Source of the DNA: Sipunculus nudus
Lineage: Eukaryota; Annelida; Sipuncula; Golfingiida; Sipunculidae
Direction: 5' to 3'
Assembly: GCA_026874595.1 (NCBI GenBank)
Contig: CM049308.1
Location: 44,339,327-44,403,326, forward strand
DNA length: 64,000 nt
A program made the translations under genes and the position numbers. This document shows positions 23,244 through 33,682 of this stretch, in pieces. Numbering within the stretch: position 1 is the first letter of the stretch; each line of letters starts with the position of its first letter. Below the pieces are notes generated by a model that saw nothing but the letters and a program-made list of their open reading frames with translations, searched no databases and was not told where the DNA came from.

Positions 23244-23425
23244 CGTCCTCTGGCGGCGGGACGATAAATTATTAATGAAAGTGTTAATGACGGGTTGGTT
23301 TTGATTAATGCCGGGTGTCGCCCCCTGGTGGTATGATGAGAAAGCATTAATGAAAGTCTTAATTGACCGGTTGGTTTTAATTAGGGCAGCGTGTCGCCCC
23401 CTGGCGGTGTGATGGAAAATTATTA
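23244..23425. repeat. 76-bp tandem repeat with CTCF-like cores
   Basis: About 2.4 copies of a 76-bp unit with TTAATGA, GGTTGGTTTT and a CGCCCCCTGG(T/C)GG box at 23319-23331 and 23395-23407, and a weaker GCGTCCTCTGGCGGCGG at 23244. On the minus strand the boxes read CCACCAGGGGGCG and CCGCCAGGGGGCG, matching the core of the CTCF consensus as I know it. All lie in the same orientation. Confidence 0.6.
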
Positions 23426-24281
23426 ATGAGTGGTCGGATCATTTGGTTTTTAAATTATTTTATAATGTTTCAAGAGTTTAATTATTGATTTTTGCATTTG
23501 AAATGGTGTTTTTGGAATTTGAGCGTTTTATTTTCACATAAATGTGTTTTTTAGGATACTTTTTTAAAAGTTTTTCATATTATATTCGCGTTTTTGCGGT
23601 TTTCTATTGTATGTTTTTCATTATTTTTCTACTTTTTATTACGTTTTTTGCTAAAATTTGGTAAAAATGCAACTTTAGTATTTATTTTTTATGTTTTTTT
23701 ACTTTATCATGCCATTATTGCGAGTTTTGAGGTTAGTTTTTTAACTGTTTACATTTAATTTTTTCACTTTTGTAGCTTTTGAGTTTAATTTTTTCTATTT
23801 ATGAAATTTCGAAGGAAACTTTTTGTATTTAATTTCCACATTTTTTAAACTTTTAGGGTTGTATTTTCACATCCTAAATGTTTTAGGGGTAATTTTTTTC
23901 TAGGCTTTCTTGCTTCTGACACATTTTTACATTTGCATTCTTACACAGTTTCACTTTTTTTTCACACAGCAAACCAACATTTTCTTTCACTCCCCCATTC
24001 ACGTAGGAAGACAACCAAAAGATTTGAAAAAGGTTTAAATTATTTTAATTACTAACTGAAAGTGCCCTGCTCTGAATTATGTTATTTGTGTCTGTTTTGC
24101 GACGAGTGTTCTTCTTTTTGTACTGTTATGTAATATGTTAAGTTTGCGGGAAATGTTGTGTTCTTCTTTTTGTTCTAACTAAAAATGTTATAAAAAATAA
24201 ATGTCCTTGGGCTCCCCTCAATACGCAGGGGCCTCTTAATACTGATTTTTTAAAAGCTTAATTAAGACAGTATACACATAT
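23426..24281. other. T-rich stretch without genes
   Basis: Strongly A+T-rich with long T runs and no open frame of note. An AATAAA lies near 24197 on the plus strand. It separates the regulatory-like block from the first element gene and may contain the left end of the virus-like element, but I cannot see a terminal inverted repeat. Confidence 0.6.
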
Positions 24282-25253
24282 TTAAAAACCAAGTAAGTTA
24301 AAGTCTACTCGTATTCTGTGGCGATCTTCTAAATGGTACATGAAAACCTGCACATGTTCGGCATTTTGAAGCAAATCCAGCACGAGGGATGCTGCACTTG
24401 TTCCAGCTTGTTCCAGCATTCTGTATGCCGACCGGCGGATTTTCAGGTACGTTTCCCGGTCCGCCACTGTAGATTTCATGCGCCAGTCTTTCGTACTCCA
24501 GGTCAGCCTGGCCGAGAGTTCCATCAGTTCCCCAGGTATATCCCGACAGCCACTGGTGATTAAACTGTTGGGTGTTTTGGGGCGGGGTTCCTGGAGGAGT
24601 GAAAGGGGAGAATGCTCTTTGTGGAGTTGTTCGCCGCATGGGCTCAACAACTCCAACTGGTCTAATGTTTCTAGTGGTGGGGCTGTTGCTGGTAGGGGAG
24701 GCTGGGGGATCGTAAAACACGACAGGTACTGGTGGGGAAGGGGAGCGGGATCGAATGGTGGTGGGGGTATTGGGGAGTAAGGCGGAGGCGAGGTTTTGAC
24801 CAGTGGCTGATGGAGACTCACCCGAGGTACTGCTGATGGTGACGGTGGTCATGGTGGTGCAGCTACGTGTGTTGCTTCTTCTTCTTGGTTTTCTTTGTGC
24901 ACCAGGGCAGGAGCATACCACTTGAATGGCTTGGCTTGGGGTGCATGGATCTGCTGACCTGTGTGGACTTCTGTCACGGCATTCTTGGCTGTCGTTGCCC
25001 CGCCACCGGGTTGTATTGTTGATGGTAGGGGTATTGCTGCCTTCGTTTGGGTACAGCAGCTCTCTTCTTGCACCAGTTCTTTCATGGTGTTGTCTATTTC
25101 TTGCGACGAAATAGGTTGACTGAATTGTGTTCTCGGTAATATTTCTACCCGTTGATTGCTCTTTTTCATTCTCTTGTCTTTCTTCAACTTCCAGCAAGCC
25201 AGCAGACTCTTGAGCCCCATTATCCATCTTTTGACAGGCGTGTATTTCGGCAA
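24282..25253 (-). pseudogene. Proline/threonine-rich element gene, frameshifted
   Basis: Read leftwards in three frames that look like one gene. A basic N-part from ATG 25253 (LKSLLACWKLKKDKRMKK) runs to 24849. A P/S/T-rich disordered middle (RSRSPSPPVPVVFYDPPASP) is read in the frame that ends at 24298. A C-terminal helical part (RRSAYRMLEQAGTSAASLVL) is read in the frame ending at 24282. The frame changes near 24850-24870 and near 24460. No family is recognised. It is transcribed away from the polymerase and lies downstream of two NRF1-like palindromes, so it is perhaps an early regulatory or accessory protein; this is inference. Confidence 0.55.
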
Positions 25254-25439
25254 ACGAGCAAAATCTTATGGCGTGAAGTGGCGAGTGTGGCATGAGCCGG
25301 GTAGATATAGCTGTGTGGGTTGTGACAAAACCATTGTAGGGCAGGGGTAGACAAGTGTTGTGCGGGACCATGATTCAAACACAAGCAACCAATCAGCTCA
25401 CAGCATTCAATCCTGCACACCCCTTACTGAATACAATGA

Positions 25440-25660
25440 GAACGGTCGTGTGTGAAATGAACTTTATTCCGGAAGACCAATGGGAAAATTATACTGCGCA
25501 TGCGCAAACGGAAAATAACTGGAAAAACACCTTAATACAATACTGCGCATGCGCAACCGGAAACAAACGGGAAAATTACCTTAAACTAGTAAAATATATA
25601 ATATTTCAACTTTTAAAAACACCTTATAAGCTGATCTGAACATTACAAACATATTTTTAC
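25440..25660 (-). promoter_or_regulatory. Promoter with two NRF1-like palindromes
   Basis: The 12-base palindrome TGCGCATGCGCA occurs at 25495-25506 and 25544-25555, 49 bases apart, matching the NRF1 consensus as known in animals. Next to them lie ETS-like TTCCGGAAG (25467) and CCGGAAAC boxes. A CTTATAAG box lies at about 25624. The block sits upstream of the leftward gene at 25253 and after the end of the gene at 25768. Confidence 0.6.
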
Positions 25661-25767
25661 ATGTTTTCCTTGACAAAACTTAGCAGTTTTAATGTTCCCT
25701 TCACCGCAATTCGGGTGGTAGTTATTAGGGCGATAGTGGTCAGTAGCCCACCCGCCACCGCTTTCAG

Positions 25768-27340
25768 TCATTCCTCATCACTGTGGTTGCACACCTTCTC
25801 ATTATCCTTCTGTTTAATGTACAATCTTTTGCACGTTCCACAGGCGCCATTGAACTTGGATGGGAGCATAATGTTGACAGCTTGTTCGATTTTATGGTTC
25901 ATGTCTGGAATAGAGATGGCTTTAATGAGTTCCACCATGTTGTTGAGGGTGAAGTATTTCTCTTGGAGGCGCACCACAATTCCTATGCTACCGTCAAATT
26001 TTGAGTGGGTGTACATGATCATTTGATAATCTGGATCGTAACACCAAGAGAAACGTTCACCGTTTTCACCTATCACATCCCACACTCTTACACACACATC
26101 TGCACTGGTGTCATTTCCCCGTTTTACAGCCATGAAACCAGAGCTATCGATGTAGGCGTTTTGGTTTGAGCGTTTGTTGTTGGCGGCTAGCGCTATCATT
26201 TCCAGTGCTCTAGGACACAACATTCCTTTGGCGACTATTTTGTCTAGACCGACTCCCTTCCACACATCTTCATTTACTTCTTTGACCACGCCATGTTCTG
26301 TCGGCCTTTCTTCTCTCCATTTTTGGGCCAGGGAGTAACGTGTTTTGGGGACAAGGAGGCCTGTCACATTTCCAGTTCCCAGGTCCAGTTTTATTTCGTC
26401 TTGACGGACCAGGATGAATTCATCCGTTACAAAGAGAGCCACTTCCATTCTGGCTTTCCAATAGGGATATTCCTGCGACCCTGTGAAATAACGGTAACCT
26501 CTTGTTCTCTTTTTTCTTTTGTCTGTGGTTACCATGACAGTTTCTGGAAATTTCTTCTGGTTCAGGAGGAGAAGGGTGTGGCAAATGAGGTTCAAGCGGT
26601 ACTGTGTGTTTGGAATCCTGAGGCCGTGGTTACAGGCGTTGTGGATAGGGTCTAGGTACTCTTCAAGCAGGTATACAAATGGCGTTAATCGTGGTGGGAT
26701 CCAGGATCCACGAGGTACATCTTTGGGTCTTTTCTTGGAATCTGCCACAATGTCATGACCTCTCTCATACAGTTTGTCGAGTGCATTGGACATTTTTCTT
26801 TTGTGTTCTTTGAACAAGACATCTTCCCACATGCCTGACATAAAATGACCTTTGTCATAGTCGTCTTCATCGGAAGAGGAGGAGGACAAGGAGGTGGAGG
26901 AAGTAGTAGTAGTAGTAGTAGTACCTCCCACGTCTTCACAGGGGTAGTTTACAGGTTCGGCTTCTTTTTTGCACATTTCTTCAGTGACAGGAACTGTCTT
27001 TTCCATGTAGCAGTTAAACAAGGTATCTAGTGGGCTTGGTGCCACTTGACTAGATTCCATCCACTGGGCCACTTTCTCCATGTCATATTTCCTTTGGGCA
27101 TTATGGATGGTTATTTCTGTATCTTCTTCTTCTTCTTCTGCTCCGTTGTCTACTTGCGTGTTCTGGTCTTTGTTTTCCCTCAAATTTAACTGTGATTGGC
27201 TCCATGTCGTTACCGCACCTAGCAAAATCGTCTGCCAATAAGGTGGACTGGGGGTTGGTGGGTCTGTCGCACTGGTCGTCGGGATCAATGCTGGAGATGG
27301 AAATGTGATCAGATTGTGTTTCGTTGCCGCTCTCTTCCAT
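25768..27340 (-). CDS. Large unknown element protein (~520 codons)
   Basis: An intact frame of 506 codons runs from 27288 to 25768. A better N-terminus probably starts at ATG 27340 in another frame (MEESGNETQSDHISISSIDP), joining near 27180, which would mean one frameshift. The N-third is acidic and disordered, with a poly-Glu run, a Thr run and a Ser/Asp run (residues about 45-145). The C-terminal two thirds look globular (GYRYFTGSQEYPYWKARMEV, KFNGACGTCKRLYIKQKDNE) with a terminal CGTC pair that may bind metal. No family is recognised. It diverges from the polymerase gene with 195 bases between the starts, and a minus-strand TATA (CTATAAAAC near 27391-27399) supports the 27340 start. Confidence 0.6.
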
Positions 27341-27535
27341 TTTGCTCTGTGCTCAAATGCGAAGTGAAGGGTAAAGCGTAGTTGCGGTGTTTTATAGAGT
27401 TAAACTGGAAGCAAGGTGGGAAAACTCATTGCGCATGCGCTGACCTCCCGGAAGCCACACGGAAAAACTGCACTGATCCCAGCTTATTTAAAGCCCCAGT
27501 GTTGCCCGCCCGTGGGTTTTTCCACGCAAGCAAGA
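27341..27535. promoter_or_regulatory. Divergent promoter between unknown gene and polB
   Basis: Minus strand: TATA-like CTATAAAAC near 27391-27399. Shared centre: NRF1-like TGCGCATGCGCT at 27430-27441 and an ETS-like CCCGGAAG near 27449. Plus strand: TATTTAAAG near 27485, about 50 bases before ATG 27536. One palindrome could serve both directions. Confidence 0.6.
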
Positions 27536-30500
27536 ATGACGTTCAACAGCGACACCGGGCCTTTTCCTGTGACACTCCAAAGGGAGAGTATGTTCAACAA
27601 GTTCAGGAAAAAGGGAATTTCTTTGAAAATTCAACCAGATTTACAAAAGTTGGACCAAATGAAACCATACAATGCTTTGTATGCCGTGTTCGAACCTTTG
27701 TTAGAAGAATGGAAAAAGGACAAGCCGGCAAACACCTACATGCAAGTCAACATGACATCGCCCGGATTGCAAAACAAAGCCTTCAACACCAAATGGTTGA
27801 TTAAAGAGGACCTGACCTTAGAATACATTATGACACAAGTCGAGAAAACCCTCAACAGCAACGAGTCTTTCAAGTTAGACCAAGAATTTGAACTGGAGCT
27901 GAAATCGGTAGAATTGCCACAAATTTCAGGTTCACCCAATTACTCTTTGGAAGAATTGATCAAAGCTAACCCACACACGTATGTAGACCCTGGCCACTTT
28001 AACAGCACATTTTTGACACAAGATTGTTTTATTGCTACCGTGGTATTTATGTGCTGGATGGAAGATAACACAAAGTTAAGAGGAATAAAAAGAAAAAGAG
28101 GGGGAAAACGTTTCTTTGAGAAGGGAGAGACCACTTACTGGCAAAGAAATATCATTATGGGTAGAGGAAATTTCCCGTGTAAAAAAAAAAGCTAAAGTTG
28201 CAACAACCTACGTAACCGTGCGTGACATGGTTGAAATTGCCAAACAGTTTCCGGATAAAAACATTTTGGTTTTTCACGGGCGCAAAGCAAGCGAAATTTT
28301 ATTCCGATCTACTAGCTGGAATCCAAAGAACCCCACGCTGTACATTTTAGCTGTAGATAACCATACCGTGGGGATTTTGAAGATTAAATCCCATTTACAG
28401 ACGAAGCGTGACATATGTTGGGCATGTTGCAAAGCCGTGAGAAATAAAGGTGCACACTTTTGCCAGGGCACGTGTAAACATTGCGGATACAGCCCGCCGT
28501 GCACTTTACCACGGGGTGACAATGTTCGTAGATGTGAGGAATGCGGGTGGTATGGATTTTTAGGGGAGGGGTGCTTTAAGAACCACTCTTTAAAACAACC
28601 CTGGCACAAACATAAGATTTGCGAAAGGCGGCGGGTATGTCCAAAGTGCAGGGGTAAAATAAAAAACGGAGAACATAAATGTCACATGTACACCTGCAAA
28701 ATATGTTACGTACAAATAAAAAAGGAGGCGACCACATTTGTTACATGCGTGCGCTTTCTGGCGAAAAGATAGCCCGGGCAAATTTTCGGCCGTACATTTT
28801 TTGGGATACAGAATGCGTACAATCAGAACCTGAGGGCAAAAAAGGCCTGCGTACACACACAGTGAATGCTGTTGTGTGCCATTACGTGTGCGCAACTTGT
28901 TTGAAGAATGTAGAAATGGAGAAGGTACTCACCGCCAACTTAGGCTGCATTTGCACACAGCGGCGCTTTCATTCAGCAGAAGTATTTTTTGATTGGATTT
29001 TTGGTCCCGCTTTAAAGCTTGACCCGAAAAACAAACCTGTTTGTTTTGCTCACAATTTCTGCGGTTACGATGGGGGTTTTTTACAACAATACCTTATTTC
29101 ACGCGGGATGGCCGCCACATCACTGCTTACCCGCGGACTGCGTATACTCAGTTTGACAGTGTGTGGGGTAGATTTTAAAGACAGTTTAAATCTGATCCCA
29201 TTAGGCCTGGCAAAATTTTCTAAAGCGTTTGGGTTGAAAGAACTGAAGAAAGGTATTTCCCATATGAGTTTAACACCGCGGAAAATATTAATTACGGTTG
29301 GGAGACACCACCCGTGCGGTTTTTTAAACAAGTAGGCGATCCCGAGTTTTTTGAGTGGCATTCGAACCAAGTGGACAGCGGGTACGTATGGAACCACCGT
29401 GAAGAATTGTTCCAGTATTGCAACAGTGATGTGGAACTTCTTAAACAAGGATGTTTAAAATTCCGTGAATCGTACATGAAAAAAGCAGGCTTTGATCTCT
29501 TTTTGCACGCGGTGACCCTACCTTCCGCTTGCATGAAAGACTACCGGTTAAATTATTTGTGTGAGAACCAGATTGCTATGATCCCACCGCAGATCACTCG
29601 CACACACCTGTCAGTTATAGCCGACCTGTGGCTGGCGGAAAAGCAAACGTAAACAGATTTCCACATCCGCCGCGGCAGCGACACTTGGAACGGGAAAGAG
29701 TGTCGGGTCCAGTTAAAGAATGGAAAATACGTCTCCGTCGATGGGTATTGCCTCGAAACGTCCACCGTCTACGAATTTAACGGATGCGTGTGGCACGGTT
29801 GTGTCCTGTGCACGCAGCCCGATGGTACAGTTCCCAACACGGACATGCCCAACTACGTGGCCTACGCTAAACAGATAGATAAGCAAGAGGAGTTGAAAGC
29901 CGCAGGTTACCAAGTGGAGGTACTCTGGGAACACGAATATGCTGTCCGGAAAAGTCCTTTGATGAAAACACCGCAGTACCATGTACAACCACGTGAGGCT
30001 TTTTTTCGGGGGAAGGACAAACGCAACTTGTTTATTCAGAGAAGTCAAAGATGGAGAGAGAATCGGTTATTACGATGTCACTTCCATGTATCCATACGTC
30101 CAGAAAACCAAATGTTACCCTGTAGGTATACCGCAAGTGATTCAGAAGCCAACGGAAAAACAGTTGCTCGAAAGCCCTGGCGGGATTATCTGCGCCGCCT
30201 TTTTACCACCCCGACACCTATTCAACCCCGTTTTACCCTACCGGACATGCGGTAAGCTGATGTTCCCGTTGTGTGCGAAATGCGCCGAAACGCAAAACCA
30301 GTGGGAGCCGTGCACCCATACAGAAGCAGAACGCGTTTTGAGGGGGTGTTGGTGTACACCGTAAGCATTGAAAGCCTTGGAAAAAGGGTATGTGTTTTAT
30401 GAAGGTTACGAACTATGGGAATGGAAAACCTGGGAGAACATTTTCGCTTCTTATATCGAAAAATGGTACCAGTTGAAAACCCAAGCTTCCGGTTGGCCTA

Positions 30501-31354
30501 CAGATGACCTGGACGAGAGAGAAAAGTACGTGGTTGAATTGCAAGAAAAGCAAGGGGTTACCATAAACCCGGAAGAGGTGGCTCACAATCATTCCATGCG
30601 TTTTGTGGCAAAACAGGCCTTGAACACCTTATGGGGAAAATTTGGGCAAAAAGACGGGCTAACTTTTCTTGCAAAGAAAACAAGTGGACAGTTATGACGA
30701 CCTGATATCCATTTTACACGATGACACCAAAGAAGTGATGGAAATAGTTAATTTGGGGGACCATCTGCTGCAAATTGAATGGAAACCAAAGGAAACAGAT
30801 TACGAGCTGGGGAAGACTAATAATCCTGTGATCGCGGCATTCACAACTTGTTACGGCCGGTTGGAATTATATAGAGTTTTGGACTTTTTAGATCAGAGGG
30901 TGTTGTATTTCGACACTGATTCGGTCGTGTTTCATTCCAAACGGGAGGACCCATGCCACCCACAGGGCACTTGTTGGGAGATCTGACTGACGAGATGGAA
31001 GGAGGTGTCATCACACGGTTCGTCAGCGGAGGACCAAAAGATTATGGATACATTGGGAAAAGCCCAAAAGGTGAAACTGTGACCTGTCAAAAAGCCGGAG
31101 GTTTCCACGTGGGGAAGCGAGTGGTTTTTGATGATTTGAAATACATGGTGGAAGCTTTGTTGGAAAAACGTGAACAAAACGGTATAAATTTACCCGTAGA
31201 TTTTTACGTGGTGAGGAGCAAGGAAGGGTTGGTGAAATCCACTTCTTAAGACAAGCTGTACACAGCGGTGTACGATAAACGCCGCTTTTGGCGTGAAGGT
31301 GATCCGTTAGATAAGTTTACAACATTTCCTTTTAGATTTGAAATAAAGGCTTGA
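27536..31354 (+). pseudogene. Protein-primed-type family B DNA polymerase, broken
   Basis: About 1270 codons in all, the length expected for Polinton/adintovirus polymerases. The N-part (27536-28195) is uncharacterised. A Cys-rich region with at least five CxxC pairs (CWAC, CKHC, CEEC, CPKC, CKIC; 28415-28720) follows. Exonuclease motifs: FWDTECVQ (28797), AHNFCGYDGG (29047) and YCNSDVELL (29416). Polymerase motifs: YYDVTSMYP (A, about 30068), KQALNTLWGKFG (B, about 30610) and YFDTDSVVF (C, about 30907). The VWHGC box (29788) and FVSGGPKDYGY (31021) are typical of this group. Frame changes lie near 28185, 28730, 29255, 30005, 30670 and 30945; stops at 29650, 30362 and 31247. Start chosen at 27536 because the NRF1-like site and TATA lie upstream. 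It would copy the linear genome. Confidence 0.9.
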
Positions 31355-31406
31355 CGTTCATTGTGAAATTTTGTTGTGTTTTTTTACTGTGTTGTTGAGG
31401 AAGAGG

Positions 31407-31414
31407 TATAAAAG
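31407..31414 (+). promoter_or_regulatory. TATA box of the ATPase gene
   Basis: TATAAAAG, 45 bases before the ATG at 31452, in the only gap between polymerase and ATPase. Confidence 0.65.
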
Positions 31415-31451
31415 TGCGTGCATGTGTGTATGGAAATGATTTTAAAAAATC

Positions 31452-32072
31452 ATGTGGTACAAATTCAAACACCCGTTCACCATGTTGGTGGCGGGCCCAA
31501 CGTCTTCCGGTAAAACCTATTGGGTATCCCGTTTGTTAAATCACTTACACACAATGACAGACCCAGTGCCTGAACGCGTGTTGTGGTTCTATGCCGAAAT
31601 GCAACCTCTGTACGAAGATTTGAAGGAGATGATGAAAGAGAAAATTTTCTTTCAAGAAGGGTTACCCCTCAGGGCTATAAAACCAAACACATTACTGATC
31701 GTGGATGATTTAATGCGTGAAAGCGGAGTAGAAACGGCAAATATATTTGAGAAAGGCAGCCATCACCGGAACAAATCGGTTATTTTTATTGTTCAAAATT
31801 TGTTTCATCAGAAAAAAGAACAGCGGGACATTTCACTGAACGCGCATTACATTGTGTTATTGAAAAATCCCAGAGATAGGTTACAGTTTGAATCATTAGC
31901 CCGTCAGGTGTTTCCCACTAAAGCACGTGAATTGCGGGAAGTTTACAACGACGCCACACGCGAACCACACGGGTACCTGTTGCTCGATTTCACACAGACG
32001 TGCCCTGACGAATACCGGCTTAGGACTCACATTTTCCCGGGAGAGGAACACATTTATTACGGTTTGGGGTGA
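31452..32072 (+). CDS. FtsK/HerA-type genome packaging ATPase
   Basis: 206 codons, intact. Walker A AGPTSSGKT sits at residues about 14-22 and Walker B TLLIVDDLM at about 80-88. A later VIFIVQNLF (about 112-120) ends in an N/Q sensor position. Size and motif order match the A32-like packaging ATPases of Polintons, adintoviruses and virophages, which drive genome DNA into capsids. Its stop TGA overlaps the ATG of the next gene (TGATG). One of the few fully open genes of the element. Confidence 0.85.
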   Translation: MWYKFKHPFTMLVAGPTSSGKTYWVSRLLNHLHTMTDPVPERVLWFYAEMQPLYEDLKEMMKEKIFFQEGLPLRAIKPNTLLIVDDLMRESGVETANIFEKGSHHRNKSVIFIVQNLFHQKKEQRDISLNAHYIVLLKNPRDRLQFESLARQVFPTKARELREVYNDATREPHGYLLLDFTQTCPDEYRLRTHIFPGEEHIYYGLG

Positions 32073-33682
32073 TGGCGGTGTTTATGGCGGGATTAGCGGT
32101 TTATGCCGCTTTACAGATACTTTGCGACATGTTAGTTTCGGCAGTTATTTGGGGGGTAGAGGAACTGTACATGTTTATTCGTTGGAAAATCGCAGGGATT
32201 CCAGGGAAGGGCGAGGGATCGTCTCCATTTCATGGCAATTACCGGGTATTTTGGCCTCCTACCGACTCGTACGTTTTCAGTTTGCACGATTTGTTTATGC
32301 GAAGACGTACGGGTCGTGAAGGTTTCATGACTGGGCAGTTAGAATTGGTACTTGGCGAGAAAAGGGGACATTACCACAGACGTTACGTGGAACGGTTCAG
32401 GAAGACCTTGGTGGGGCGCATGCAGACTGAAGATGGGCCTGGACGGGTGGTATCATTGAACGAGAAAGAAACGGATGAAGTGGTGCGTTGGTTCAATGAA
32501 GAAAATACGATAGACCGTTGGATCATGAACACATATGTGATGGTGCTGTACCATTTCCCTTGGACTTTGTGGTATTCAGCTTGTATCAATTACCCATTAA
32601 AAGTGTATTACGGCCAAAAATATTTAGAGAAATGGGGGGATAGGGACCATCGGTGGCAAACTTTTTATGACCGGTACAACGTGAACGGGAAGGACTTTCA
32701 ACAGTACCACCATGTGCATCAAGAGGTGCGTTACATGTTGGTGGACGTACCGCTCCCTTACCAAAGGTTAGCTGAATATGGGCACGTTCCAGAAGGGCTA
32801 CAAATACCGTGTTTGACACGGGACCCGACTTCCAGACCATTTTTCGTGGTGGGGAAAGAGGAATGGTGGCACCACAAGTTTGTAAACAAGGAGGAATGGG
32901 ATATAAAATTGAGGGAACAGTATTTGAATGAATTGACCGAGGATGAGATGATCCAGAAAGCTCCGTTCAATGGCGATCATAGGTTGAAAAATCATGGTAT
33001 CCGCCCGGTGCCAGGGTTTGCACATAAAGGTGCACCGCTGCGTGTCGTTGACTATGGGTGGGAACACAGGAAAAAAGGTGTGTGGATCCCTGAACCCTAC
33101 TGGGCCAATCACAAATATTACCATCTAACTAAATATTTTTCAGACAAACGCAGGGCCTACAAGATAGAACAGGCCACCCTTTTGGCATTGCAGAGTATAA
33201 TATTTGGGTTCTGGAAGCCAATTTGGTGGAAATTGAACGGTCCCACAGCGCCAGGATGGGAAAACTTAAACGAAGGCGAACCCTTTTGGGGTATATTTCC
33301 TCAACATTACAAGACACCTTACGAGTTACCATTACCCCACCATTTCCACCCCCCCCCGCATTTGAGGAACCGTTTGTTGAAATTGCGCGAAGAGTTTTAT
33401 TTGGACGCGGAAATGATACATTTCAGTAAAGGACAGAAGACGCGGCAAAAACCCAAAACAGTTCAATATTATGAATTGTTGCAACCTTACCATGATATGG
33501 CATGGTTTTTGCTGGCTGGTGGGAAAGGGCCAAAACCAGAACGGCGCGGTGATATCCCCGTACCGGCTGCGGTGAAAACATTGCTTGAAATCATTTTAAC
33601 GGATGAGACAGAGGAAATAGACACGCGGTATTCTCCGTGGCACGGTTATTTTCACCCCACTTGGTGTATGATTATGCGATGA
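32072..33682 (+). CDS. Unknown 536-codon protein with N-terminal membrane segment
   Basis: Intact. The ATG at 32072 overlaps the ATPase stop. The first ~40 residues are hydrophobic (AGLAVYAALQILCDMLVSAV) and likely span a membrane. The rest is unusually rich in Trp, Tyr and His (YHFPWTLWYSAC, WWHHKFVNKEEW, FGFWKPIWWKLNGP), with a proline-rich stretch near residues 425-440 (PLPHHFHPPPHLRNR). No family is recognised. It lies in the structural block directly after the ATPase, so a virion or assembly role is plausible but inferred. Its stop TGA (33680-33682) overlaps the next ATG (33679). Confidence 0.65.
   Translation: MAVFMAGLAVYAALQILCDMLVSAVIWGVEELYMFIRWKIAGIPGKGEGSSPFHGNYRVFWPPTDSYVFSLHDLFMRRRTGREGFMTGQLELVLGEKRGHYHRRYVERFRKTLVGRMQTEDGPGRVVSLNEKETDEVVRWFNEENTIDRWIMNTYVMVLYHFPWTLWYSACINYPLKVYYGQKYLEKWGDRDHRWQTFYDRYNVNGKDFQQYHHVHQEVRYMLVDVPLPYQRLAEYGHVPEGLQIPCLTRDPTSRPFFVVGKEEWWHHKFVNKEEWDIKLREQYLNELTEDEMIQKAPFNGDHRLKNHGIRPVPGFAHKGAPLRVVDYGWEHRKKGVWIPEPYWANHKYYHLTKYFSDKRRAYKIEQATLLALQSIIFGFWKPIWWKLNGPTAPGWENLNEGEPFWGIFPQHYKTPYELPLPHHFHPPPHLRNRLLKLREEFYLDAEMIHFSKGQKTRQKPKTVQYYELLQPYHDMAWFLLAGGKGPKPERRGDIPVPAAVKTLLEIILTDETEEIDTRYSPWHGYFHPTWCMIMR

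Noticed and set aside
23426-24281. Polinton terminal inverted repeat at the left end
   Set aside because: No inverted partner can be seen in the window because the right end lies beyond 64 kb; not claimed.
24478-24780. Plus-strand Gly/Ser-rich 100-codon frame
   Set aside because: It is antisense of the Pro/Thr-rich leftward gene; its composition is the complement of proline codons.
27416-27535. Start of the polymerase at 27416
   Set aside because: This would place the NRF1-like and TATA-like sites inside the coding region. The ATG at 27536 is in the same frame and about 50 bases after the TATA-like box.
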